DNA of 64,000 bases, taken from positions 30,918-94,917 of the forward strand of contig CAZRRN010000003.1 in assembly GCA_964602475.1 (NCBI GenBank), written 5' to 3'. This document shows, piece by piece, positions 9,445-16,638 of the stretch. The notes beneath the pieces were generated by a model. It searched no databases. It saw only the letters and a list, made by a program, of their open reading frames with translations, and was not told the origin of the DNA. The DNA is from SZUA-448 sp964602475 (GTDB taxonomy: Bacteria > Bacillota > Clostridia > Lachnospirales > Lachnospiraceae). Both the position numbers and the translations under genes were made by a program. The stretch's first letter is position 1; every line of letters begins with the position of its first letter.

Positions 9445-10083
9445 TTACTGTATGTCTTCTGTGGTGGTATAAATTCCGTCATAAGAAAGGTAGACATCCT
9501 GATTGTCCGCTGTTTCCACATAGCTGTATTTTCCGTAAGGAGGATAATACAATTCAAGAGAGCGGTCCGATGTACCGGACAGAGCAACCAAAACCTGCTC
9601 ATTTACGGAAAAAGAGGTAGATTCATTCTGACGGTAGGTAAAGGTTAATTTATTGCCGGAAGTACCGCGCAGACACTGTCCGACCTTTAGCGTTACCGTA
9701 ACGGTTTCATTCTCTGCAGAAACGGAAGCTATGGTACCGGTAACAACGGTTTCTCCCGGGACTCCCCTGGTGGGAAACCGAGTGTCGGTTTGTGCTTCTG
9801 CCATTTCAAATATCCTTGAGGCAGCACTGATTCCTGCAGTAGGGACGGATGTTGTCACCGGTGTGGTTACCGCAGTCGGCGGATTGGCGACAAATGCAAT
9901 TGTCAGAACTGCAAGTACGGCGAACCCGGTTGTCATTCCTGCGAGAAGTCTGCAGTCGGCAAGACGGTTTCCGAGCCGGTAAAGCCAGTTATTTTTTTGT
10001 TCGGTCTGCCTCGCGCGTTCTGTTTCTTCTATAAGTTGCGCTTTCCGGTAGATACCATCCAGAAATTCGCGGTCATTTTTCAT
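9445..10083 (-). CDS. Membrane-anchored protein coupled to the ECF sigma factor (probable anti-sigma/regulator)
   Basis: A 212-residue protein with a charged cytoplasmic N terminus (about 45 residues, rich in E, R, K), one transmembrane segment at about 47-66, a Thr/Pro/Val linker and a beta-rich outer domain. This is the topology of single-pass anti-sigma factors, and the gene overlaps the end of the ECF sigma gene by 11 bases, implying translational coupling. I see no ZAS-type His-x3-Cys-x2-Cys motif in the N-terminal part, so assignment rests on topology and position. The C-terminal domain may instead sense the envelope or bind the acylation enzymes. Confidence 0.65.
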   Translation of the reverse strand: MKNDREFLDGIYRKAQLIEETERARQTEQKNNWLYRLGNRLADCRLLAGMTTGFAVLAVLTIAFVANPPTAVTTPVTTSVPTAGISAASRIFEMAEAQTDTRFPTRGVPGETVVTGTIASVSAENETVTVTLKVGQCLRGTSGNKLTFTYRQNESTSFSVNEQVLVALSGTSDRSLELYYPPYGKYSYVETADNQDVYLSYDGIYTTTEDIQ

Positions 10084-10666
10084 GTTCAGGCCCCCATTCT
10101 ACGTCCCGATACTCCCTTGCAAGAGCTTTTCTTGCTCTGTGAACCATAACCTTTAACTGCCCTTCTGATTTGTGCATTACTTCAGCAGCCTGAGCATAGG
10201 AGAGATTTTCAAAATGAATCAAAAGAATCGTCTCAGCATATTCCGGCTTCAGGCGACGGATTGCGGCATACAGCTCCTTGTTCTGTTCGGATTTCAGCAG
10301 CTCTTCCTCCGGACCATCAGCAGAATCTGCCTCTTCCGGCCATTCGCAGGTTAACACAATCCGTTTGTTCTTTCGGATATAATCGACTGCTTTGTTGTGT
10401 GCAATCGTAAAAAGATATGTCTTGAAGGATGCGCGTCCGTCATAGGTACCGCGTTTTAGATAAATATCGACGAAACAATCCTGCGCCAGCTCTTCTGCTG
10501 TATCCATAGACTGCACCAGACGGTTCAGATAATAAATAAGAATGTTCTTATGGCGAAGAACAAGGCGCTCAAAGGCTGCAGTATCATCTAGGACAAATGC
10601 CTGATAATCCATGCAGTCGAGCTTCTGTGTTTCATTGTCTGTGGCTTTCATCGGTTTCTTGTCCAT
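10073..10666 (-). CDS. RNA polymerase sigma factor, ECF subfamily
   Basis: A 197-residue sigma-70 family factor. Region 2 is visible as AAFERLVLRHKNILIYYLNR with DTAEELAQDCFVDIY and the -10 recognition segment GRASFKTYLFTIAHNKAVDY; region 4 as RLKPEYAETILLIHFENLSY with the HTH around QAAEVMHKSEGQLKVMVHRA. Regions 1 and 3 are absent, as in ECF factors. It lies 51 bases after the DUF4358 lipoprotein gene, with a strong hairpin between them, and overlaps the downstream regulator gene. An ECF-type promoter ahead of the cluster suggests autoregulation. Confidence 0.95.
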   Translation of the reverse strand: MDKKPMKATDNETQKLDCMDYQAFVLDDTAAFERLVLRHKNILIYYLNRLVQSMDTAEELAQDCFVDIYLKRGTYDGRASFKTYLFTIAHNKAVDYIRKNKRIVLTCEWPEEADSADGPEEELLKSEQNKELYAAIRRLKPEYAETILLIHFENLSYAQAAEVMHKSEGQLKVMVHRARKALAREYRDVEWGPEHEK

Positions 10667-10673
10667 TTGTACC

Positions 10674-10708
10674 TGCCGCTGCAGTTCAGAACTCCGGCTG
10701 CAGCGGCA
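10674..10708 (-). promoter_or_regulatory. Intercistronic hairpin before the sigma gene
   Basis: TGCCGCTGCAG (10674-10684) and CTGCAGCGGCA (10698-10708) form an uninterrupted 11-bp GC-rich stem with a 13-base loop. On the minus strand the 3' arm ends eight bases before the sigma ATG and overlaps its weak GCAGG ribosome binding sequence. No U-tract follows, so it is not a standard terminator. It could protect the lipoprotein message, hide the sigma ribosome binding site, or both. Confidence 0.6.
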
Positions 10709-10717
10709 GAACCGGAA

Positions 10718-11353
10718 TTACTGAAGCTGTTCTTTAATGAGATTCAAAGCAATCTGATTCTGTTCGGTCCATGCTGCAAGCATTTCCGCATCGGTGGCGG
10801 TTTCCATCATGGAATCGTCAATTACACCAAGCATTACAAAGCATACATAATCGCCGACGGTTTCAACAGTAGAAGCCTGAACCTTCGCAAGATTCATCGG
10901 ATACTGAATTGTGTCATTGACAAGGTAATTATGGTATGCGTTCAAAGCTGTCTGTACATTTTCAAGATTGCCTTCGGTTGCATGAACCATAACGAGAGTA
11001 TCGACATTAAAGCTGATCATCGGTCCCTCTGCTACTACTCCATCATACCATGAACTGTCAAGTCCGAAAAGCTCTGAAAGTGAAATTTCATCATAAGGCA
11101 TATTCGGAATATAATTATCTCCGTATGCAGCAGCAATATCCTCGCGAAGAGCATCAAGAGTTTCCTGTGCAGAAGCGTTATCTTCAGGAGCTCCGGTAGG
11201 AGCCTCGGTAGGAACCTCGGTCGGAACTGCAGTCGGAGCAGTGGTTCCGGTTGGAGCTGTAGTCGGGGTTACGGTATTGTCATTGCTTGTTCCACATGCA
11301 ACAAGTGCAAAGGTAAGTGTCAGAGCTGCTAAAAGGATCATTATCTTTTTCAT
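10718..11353 (-). CDS. DUF4358 domain lipoprotein
   Basis: A 211-residue secreted lipoprotein. The N terminus is a lipoprotein signal peptide with lipobox LVAC (Cys 20), followed by a Thr/Pro-rich linker with VPTEVPTEAPT repeats, then a folded domain of about 150 residues. The domain shows features I associate with DUF4358, such as NAYHNYLVNDTIQYPMN and DYVCFVMLGVID. DUF4358 proteins are common near MBOAT and DHHW genes in Lachnospiraceae (from memory). The function is unknown; a surface partner or sensor for O-acylation is plausible. The start follows GGAGG. First gene of the minus-strand cluster. Confidence 0.88.
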   Translation of the reverse strand: MKKIMILLAALTLTFALVACGTSNDNTVTPTTAPTGTTAPTAVPTEVPTEAPTGAPEDNASAQETLDALREDIAAAYGDNYIPNMPYDEISLSELFGLDSSWYDGVVAEGPMISFNVDTLVMVHATEGNLENVQTALNAYHNYLVNDTIQYPMNLAKVQASTVETVGDYVCFVMLGVIDDSMMETATDAEMLAAWTEQNQIALNLIKEQLQ

Positions 11354-11394
11354 ATTTCATTCCTCCGTTTTGGGTTGTTTTTGTTTACATCTAT

Positions 11395-11422
11395 TATTCG
11401 CATATAAAATAAAAAAGTTACA
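11395..11422 (-). promoter_or_regulatory. Candidate ECF-type promoter for the DUF4358-sigma cluster
   Basis: On the minus strand TGTAAC (11422-11417), a 16-base T-rich spacer and CGAATA (11400-11395), 41 bases before the lipoprotein ATG. This resembles ECF promoters (AAC in the -35, a 16-base gap and a CG-starting -10). It has no good sigma-A hexamers. The -35 overlaps the 3' arm of the terminator of the preceding gene. Confidence 0.55.
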
Positions 11423-11448
11423 CCTCCAAAAAATATTTTTGAAGGTGT
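11420..11448 (-). terminator. Intrinsic terminator of the 769-residue gene
   Basis: On the minus strand ACACCTTCAAAAA pairs with TTTTTTGGAGGTGT (one internal mismatch), followed by a T-rich run. It sits 16 bases after the stop codon of the orphan gene. Confidence 0.8.
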
Positions 11449-11463
11449 ATTTTAACGATTTTA

Positions 11464-13773
11464 CTATTTTTTTCTTGCAGGTGCGGAATGACTGACTTCT
11501 TTTTGCGATTCAGACATCGTTTTTGATGGGGCAGACACTTTCCGCTCCGGGACTTCTTCCTCTAGCACTGTAGCAAAATCAACACGGTCAGCTTCTTTTT
11601 TTGCAGTCTGCCTTGCCATGGAAGCGGTTTGGTCGGTTTCTTTCAGTTTTGCTGTCCTATTTGGATCTTTTACAGAAAACTGTAATGGATCCTCTTTACT
11701 TTGATACAGAAACTCCGGATTGCCGTGTCTGATATATGACATAAATTCACTTTGATACTCAGAACGCTGTTCGGATGAAAGAATCGGGGCAAGCTGCATA
11801 TCGCAAGCTGTCAGCATTCCATCAAGCCGCTGCATGGAAAAAATATCACTGCCCTCGAGGGTTCTGTAATCTCCAACCTTACAATGCTCTCTGGCATACT
11901 CACAGAGTGCTCTGCTTTTAATTGCATCCGTAAGATATAATGTTGTTTCTGCTTCTTTACCCTCAGGGTCAACCGACATGGAAAGGACATACTTTGTAGC
12001 AACATTACATGCTGTCGACATTAAGTTCAGAACAGTCTCCTGCTTTTCGAAGGCAGAGGCTGTCATCCCGGGCAGAGTAGGGCACAGCGCCTTTGTTTCG
12101 TCGGTAAAAACCTGATCCAGGTCAATTGCCATACCTCGCAGATGACGAAAGGTTTCATAGTTATCTGTCATTTCGGAAAGATTATCAGGATCGATATCCG
12201 GAACCGGAAGGGAGGCGAGCTTAGCACCCATGTCCGCATAGAGCTGTGCAGCCTGTTCGGGTGTCGCAGTTTTCAGAAACTCAGTAAGCTCCCTTCCGTA
12301 AGAAGGCTTACTTCCAATATAGGTTGGATCAAATGCACGCTCCAGCGAAAGGTCGTGTTTTGTCATAGCATACAGAGCAAATAACGAATTTCTGGTATAG
12401 ACACGATTTAATGATTTATATTTTACGCCATTTCCGGCTAAGTTATTATAGGTGGTGTTTTCGTCCTCGCCTGAAAGACCATAGGAGACAGTATATAGCT
12501 TTGCATTAGGACTTACAAAGCTATTGTCCATATCAATGACTTTGGCAGCGATTTTTCCGCTCAGAGTCAGCATATGATCCTTGGCTGACAGGGTTTCCTC
12601 CGGAGTGTCCGTTTCTTTTTCCCTTTTATTGATTTCGTCCTGCTTTGTTGGGATCTTTGCCCCGAAAAATGCGCGGAATCTCTGTCCGAAGGTTTTCTTT
12701 TGCTCCAGATGGCATTCGGTATGGATCGGAGTCATCTCGGTGATTTTTCCTCCTTCTATACGTGCACATGCTATTTTTTGCTGAGCGTTCAAAGAAGCTT
12801 TAATTATTTCGCATTTCATCAGCTGTTCCCGGCGTTCCGGTGTCTGATCCTTGTATTTGTCGGCAAATAATGCATTTGCACTCTTTCCGCCAATGGTAAT
12901 CATATCGAACTGATCCAGACCGGTTTCGGCAAGTTCTGTTTTTTGGGCATCGTCATAGGTATGACCAAAGGCAAGATCAAACGATTGTACTCCATACTCG
13001 ATTTCTTCGAGAGAAATCTGATCGGTCGTCCCTGAATTCAGGTTGAAACCAAAAGCCTTAGGATTAATCCGGCTGTTCTTTGCCAGCCGGAGAGTAACAT
13101 TTTTTACCGGTACGGAGATGTCATCCAGTGCAAGAATATCATCCAGACGAATTCCGAATGAAGTCAGATAAGCATCCATAACCGGCTCCAAAAGTCGTCC
13201 CAGTTTTTCTTTGTCTTCGAGCTCCTGCGGCGTTCTGCTTGGATCGTTGTACCATGCACTTCGTACGTAACGTAACGCTCCTGCGCGTCCGGACATAACA
13301 GAAAATACACGTCGTATTGCATCAAACTGAGCTCCTGGTAGTTCGGCTCGTGACTGTGCCAGATCCTTTTCCTGTTCTGCCTGCTGATACAAAGGACTTC
13401 CTTCCATTCCCTGAGCAGCCAGATTGGTTAACAGCGTTGAATGAATCGTAGCGGCAAAGGTTTCTTGATTCAATATCTCTGCGGTTTCCTTCATGCGGTT
13501 AACGAATAAGCGTCCATACGGCTGGTATCCGTCGGGAAGAGCAGCAATACTTGCTTCTGCCTCTGCAATTGCAATTCGACGGTCAACATCATAGCTTGAG
13601 GTGATTTCGGATAAATCGAGTCCTGCGGTTGACTGGTAATGCTTGTCCGGAGTCTGGGCTTGTTCTGCACGCTCGCTGTCCAGCCGTAAAAGGATAGCAC
13701 GTTCTGTATCTGCTTTGATAGCCTTTTTTGTTTTTGTAAACAGTTTCTTATATTGATCCTGTACTGATGCCAT
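11464..13773 (-). CDS. Large hypothetical protein (769 residues)
   Basis: I do not recognise this protein. It has no signal peptide and no transmembrane segment, so it should be cytoplasmic. It is predicted mostly helical, with charged coil-like stretches at about residues 1-45 and 115-145, a mixed central part (about 200-350, including MITIGGKSANALFADKY), a basic QRFRAFFGAK segment at about 364-373, and a disordered Lys/Ser-rich tail ending PARKK. No nucleotide-binding loop, catalytic triad or DNA-binding motif is evident. ATG 13773 follows GAGAGG. It is transcribed alone with its own terminator, which suggests a self-contained function. Confidence 0.8.
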   Translation of the reverse strand: MASVQDQYKKLFTKTKKAIKADTERAILLRLDSERAEQAQTPDKHYQSTAGLDLSEITSSYDVDRRIAIAEAEASIAALPDGYQPYGRLFVNRMKETAEILNQETFAATIHSTLLTNLAAQGMEGSPLYQQAEQEKDLAQSRAELPGAQFDAIRRVFSVMSGRAGALRYVRSAWYNDPSRTPQELEDKEKLGRLLEPVMDAYLTSFGIRLDDILALDDISVPVKNVTLRLAKNSRINPKAFGFNLNSGTTDQISLEEIEYGVQSFDLAFGHTYDDAQKTELAETGLDQFDMITIGGKSANALFADKYKDQTPERREQLMKCEIIKASLNAQQKIACARIEGGKITEMTPIHTECHLEQKKTFGQRFRAFFGAKIPTKQDEINKREKETDTPEETLSAKDHMLTLSGKIAAKVIDMDNSFVSPNAKLYTVSYGLSGEDENTTYNNLAGNGVKYKSLNRVYTRNSLFALYAMTKHDLSLERAFDPTYIGSKPSYGRELTEFLKTATPEQAAQLYADMGAKLASLPVPDIDPDNLSEMTDNYETFRHLRGMAIDLDQVFTDETKALCPTLPGMTASAFEKQETVLNLMSTACNVATKYVLSMSVDPEGKEAETTLYLTDAIKSRALCEYAREHCKVGDYRTLEGSDIFSMQRLDGMLTACDMQLAPILSSEQRSEYQSEFMSYIRHGNPEFLYQSKEDPLQFSVKDPNRTAKLKETDQTASMARQTAKKEADRVDFATVLEEEVPERKVSAPSKTMSESQKEVSHSAPARKK

Positions 13774-13869
13774 AAGCTTACCTCTCTCTTCCTGAAACCG
13801 AATTATTTGTTTCTATAAGCTCATTATATATTATTAATTTGTTTTTTGTAGTACTTTATCAAAAAAAGA

Positions 13870-13902
13870 AAAGAATCCGGCATTTTTGACCGAATTCTTT
13901 TT
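13870..13902. terminator. Bidirectional terminator-like hairpin
   Basis: AAAGAATCCGG (13870-13880) pairs with CCGAATTCTTT (13890-13900) with one mismatch. Ts follow on the plus strand and a longer T-rich run on the minus strand. It sits between divergently transcribed genes, where no terminator is needed, so it probably belongs to the degraded gene tail at 13919-14053. Confidence 0.6.
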
Positions 13903-13918
13903 ACACTTCTTAGATCAA

Positions 13919-14053
13919 TTACAAGGTTTCCGGTCTTTCTGCTGCATAATCCGCAAAATCGGTTGCCTGCAGAGCACCGGCTGTGTACAAATTGTGTATT
14001 TCCTTTGACGATATTGTGATTTGATAATGATCAACAAAAAAACTCGGAAAGAC
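13919..14053 (-). pseudogene. Possible C-terminal remnant of a lost gene
   Basis: One minus-strand frame is open for 44 codons between TAG and TAA and has no start codon, yet it reads like a protein tail, with a segment IHNLYTAGALQATDFADYAA and the end ERPETL. It is followed within 20 bases by a terminator-like hairpin. I cannot name the parent gene. The other frame here, which encodes an 84-residue ORF, has a Cys- and Ile-rich composition unlike a protein. Evidence is weak but fits a deletion scar. The rest of 13774-14156 holds only AT-rich sequence and the serine hydrolase promoter. Confidence 0.25.
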
Positions 14054-14073
14054 CTAATTATTAATAAAAGGAC

Positions 14074-14102
14074 TTGAAAAGAATTTTTAATCAAGATATG
14101 CT
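14074..14102 (+). promoter_or_regulatory. Sigma-A type promoter for the serine hydrolase gene
   Basis: TTGAAA (14074-14079), a 17-base spacer and TATGCT (14097-14102). A transcript starting near 14109 would have a leader of about 100 bases containing copy 1 of the repeated leader element. Confidence 0.55.
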
Positions 14103-14156
14103 TCAATTCAGAGGAACACATAAACAGAATAAGCTTTAATACGACAGACAAAAAAT

Positions 14157-14210
14157 GTGCTTGACACAAAGTCTGTTATGCGCAAAATCAGCGCAGAAAG
14201 AGGGACTTAT
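14157..14210 (+). repeat. Structured leader repeat, copy 1 (partial)
   Basis: GTGCTTGACACAAAGTCTGT (14157-14176) matches copies 2 and 3 exactly, and the rest ends GCGCAGAAAGAGGGACTTAT immediately before the ATG of the serine hydrolase. The last hairpin, TGCGC-loop-GCGCA (about 14178-14194), is perfect here. The 5' half of the element seen in the other copies (GTGTAAAA hairpin) is missing. The element supplies the ribosome binding site (AGGGA). Confidence 0.75.
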
Positions 14211-15188
14211 ATGAATAAAGAAGAACTTCACGGTTTTATACTGGAACATGCAGCCAACATCTGTGGCATTGCAGCAATGAAAAACGGAACACTGCAGTAT
14301 CTTGATGCCTTTAACGGCTTTACAACAACTGATACGGTACATGTTATGTCGGTTACAAAAAGTGTAGTGTCACTTCTGGTCGGTATTGCAATCGATCAGG
14401 GACTTATCAAAGGGGTTCACCAGAAGGTTTTGGATTTCTTTCCGGAATACCGGATAAAACGTGGGGAAAAGACGATACAATCAGTTACAATTGAGAATCT
14501 GCTGACTATGACGGCTCCGTATAAATACCGTTCAGAACCATGGACGAAGGTCTGCACTTCTGAAAACTGGACAAACACAACACTCGATTTGCTTGGAGGA
14601 CGTGCCGGAATCACGGGAGAATTCCGGTATTCAACACTGGGAGTTCATATTCTGACTGCAATTATTGCAAAGCAAAGCGGGATGGGAACGGCAGAATATG
14701 CAAACAGGTATCTTTTTGCTCCGCTTGGGGTTGCACCACATGTTAATTTTGAAGCGAAATCAGCAGAAGCACACAAGGAGTTTACGATATCAAAGCAGCC
14801 CAAAAAAGACATTTGGTTTGTCGATCCGCAGGGAATCGGAACAGCAGGGTACGGACTTTGCCTTTCGGCGCAGGACATGGCAAGAATCGGACAGCTCTGT
14901 CTGGACGGAGGATGCTGCAACGGAGACCGGATCATTTCTTCCGATTGGATTATTGAAAGCACTCGACCGAGAATTCAATGTGATGAGCAGTTTGGAAGCA
15001 TGGAATATGGGTATCTGTGGTGGACACCAAAGAGCGGGAAACCGGCATACGCAGCGTTGGGAAATAGCGGGAATGTGATCTATGTTAATCCGGAGAACGG
15101 GACAGTAATTGCCGTAAATGCAACATTTCAGCCGAGGGTGTTTGACAGAGTAGATTTTATACAGAAGTATATTGAACCAATACTATAA
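14211..15188 (+). CDS. Serine hydrolase, beta-lactamase/penicillin-binding-like family
   Basis: A 325-residue class C beta-lactamase-related serine hydrolase. The nucleophile motif SxxK is visible as SVTK in VMSVTKSVVSLLVG, and the second motif as YST in EFRYSTLGVH. A late ALGNSGN takes the place of the usual HTG/KTG motif. No signal peptide is present, so it is probably cytoplasmic and more likely an esterase or peptidase than an antibiotic resistance enzyme. ATG 14211 is chosen because it follows AGAGGGAC within the leader repeat; a frame extension to 14157 would run through that repeat. Monocistronic by position. Confidence 0.88.
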   Translation: MNKEELHGFILEHAANICGIAAMKNGTLQYLDAFNGFTTTDTVHVMSVTKSVVSLLVGIAIDQGLIKGVHQKVLDFFPEYRIKRGEKTIQSVTIENLLTMTAPYKYRSEPWTKVCTSENWTNTTLDLLGGRAGITGEFRYSTLGVHILTAIIAKQSGMGTAEYANRYLFAPLGVAPHVNFEAKSAEAHKEFTISKQPKKDIWFVDPQGIGTAGYGLCLSAQDMARIGQLCLDGGCCNGDRIISSDWIIESTRPRIQCDEQFGSMEYGYLWWTPKSGKPAYAALGNSGNVIYVNPENGTVIAVNATFQPRVFDRVDFIQKYIEPIL

Positions 15189-15306
15189 ATTTTCCTATTG
15201 GTAAAAATATATTTTTACAATCTATACAATTAGTATCTGTTTTCCATCTCCCTTGCATGATAAAGTTAGGCTATCAAGAGCAAGAGCACATGGGTGAAAG
15301 GAAATA

Positions 15307-15435
15307 ATGACACATTTTTCTGTAACCCGGCAAGGAGAGGAAAGCATGAAAAAATATAACTGTACTTCAGATTGGTATCGGGATGAGCAGTGCTGGAACT
15401 GTGAGCCTGCAGTTAAAAAAAGCGAAGCCCTCTAA
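15307..15435 (+). CDS. Small ORF of 42 (or 29) residues
   Basis: Two in-frame starts: ATG 15307 behind GAAAGG, and ATG 15346 behind AAGGAGAGG, the better site. The shorter product begins MKKYNCTSDWYRDEQCWNCE and ends SEAL, with three cysteines including a CWNC pair, and is charged rather than hydrophobic. No match is known to me. The strong ribosome binding site is the main reason to list it. It converges on a broken TPR gene, so it could be a remnant of the same decayed locus. Apart from this and the TPR fragment, 15189-16137 shows no other gene. Confidence 0.35.
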   Translation: MTHFSVTRQGEESMKKYNCTSDWYRDEQCWNCEPAVKKSEAL

Positions 15436-15479
15436 TTCGGAAGCTATTTGCACGGATCAGTTCAAAAAGTAGTCATTGC

Positions 15480-15956
15480 CTAAAGCTCGTCGACTGAATG
15501 GCGAAGAGCTTCGGAAAGCTCCTCACAGCTTAACAGCCGTTTTTTAATACTGGCAGTCGAGCTTGTGCCTAAACTGCTGAAGCCAACAAATTGTTTTGCA
15601 TTTTCAATAAACTTCATAGTCATAAAACTGAAATCCGGCGAGGCGTCAAAACGCTTCGCCGTTTGTATTGCATCAGAAATGTAACGCAGAGCGGCTTCGG
15701 TATCTCCCTGTAGATCGCAGGCTATTGCACAGGAGGAGAGCAGCATGGCATCCAGAGCATCCAAGGCCTTTTCGGTCTGGTCAAGGCTGATATAGATTTC
15801 GGCAATATTATTATGAAGGGTCCACTCGTTGATCTGTGTATCTGTATTTTGATCCATCAGTGAGAGGGCACATTCCGTCAAAGTAAGTGCACGCTGCAAT
15901 GCCTTTTTATCGGACTCCTCAATCCCCTTTAGGCGAAAAAGGCTGGCACAGCGCTG
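15480..15956 (-). pseudogene. TPR-domain regulator fragment (5' truncated)
   Basis: The minus-strand frame is open from 15956 (directly after a TAA at 15957-15959) to 15480. It has no credible start codon at its head; the first possible one is a TTG at 15899 without a ribosome binding site. The product reads as tetratricopeptide-type helices (RLKGIEESDKKALQRALTL, INEWTLHNNIAEIYISLDQ, TEKALDALDAML), as in the C-terminal half of HTH-TPR transcription regulators. The N-terminal DNA-binding half is missing. I read it as a decayed regulator. Confidence 0.6.
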
Positions 15957-16137
15957 TTAAAAGTTCGCCTATGCGGTTATTTTAACATAATAAAAGGAAA
16001 AAGACAGAAAGAACTTACCGTAAACGGGAATAGATGATTAATTTTTTCCAATTAGCAAAACGCGGTACTATATTCGCCATCAGCATGTTATAATAGCTAT
16101 GCTAATATCATGTGTTATATAAAGGAGAGATTTTTCA

Positions 16138-16596
16138 ATGGAGGAACAAATAAAAACAGTTCGTGATTCATTAACTGAACAGATACAGATTATCATGCCG
16201 GAGCAGATCAACGGCTTTGAGCGGCTGTTTGGCGGGAAGCTTGTCGAATGGATGGATGTTGTGGCAGCGGTTGTGGCGCGGCGGCATACGAACCGGAACG
16301 TAACAACAGCAGCGATTGACGACCTGCAATTTAAGGCGCCTGCTTATGTAAATGATACCATGGTACTTCGCGGACGTGTGACCTATGTCGGAAATACCTC
16401 TATGGAGGTTCGGGTGGATGCATTTACCGAAAGTCTGGACGGTGAACGTAAGCCGGTCAACACAGCGTATTTTACCATGGTTGCCCTGGATGAGAAGGAA
16501 CATCCAATCCGCGTACCACGTCTGAAGGTTGAGACTGCAGAAGAACAGGCGGACTGGGATGCGGCACTGGAACGAAAAGCAAAGAGGAGACATTGA
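16138..16596 (+). CDS. Acyl-CoA thioesterase, hotdog fold
   Basis: A 152-residue cytoplasmic hotdog-fold protein of the YciA/acyl-CoA hydrolase group, which cleaves acyl-CoA thioesters. Characteristic parts are GGKLVEWMDVVAAVVARRHT (catalytic Asp region on the long helix), DDLQFKAPAYVNDTMVLRGR and VNTAYFTMVALDE. The length is normal for a single hotdog domain; these act as oligomers. ATG 16138 follows AAGGAGAG. A TATAAT at 16089-16094 may be its -10, although no clear -35 is seen. It lies 42 bases before the amidase gene and may be co-transcribed. Confidence 0.88.
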   Translation: MEEQIKTVRDSLTEQIQIIMPEQINGFERLFGGKLVEWMDVVAAVVARRHTNRNVTTAAIDDLQFKAPAYVNDTMVLRGRVTYVGNTSMEVRVDAFTESLDGERKPVNTAYFTMVALDEKEHPIRVPRLKVETAEEQADWDAALERKAKRRH

Positions 16597-16638
16597 GTAC
16601 AGAAGAAATCCGGCGAAAGAACAGGAGAGGTACAAAGG

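Noticed and set aside
13915..14169. 84-codon minus-strand frame
   Set aside because: Composition unlike a protein; a different frame over the same bases reads better as a gene tail.
14160..14190. TTGACA inside the leader repeat as a -35 promoter box
   Set aside because: No -10-like hexamer lies 16-18 bases downstream in any copy, and separate promoters are found upstream of copies 1 and 4.
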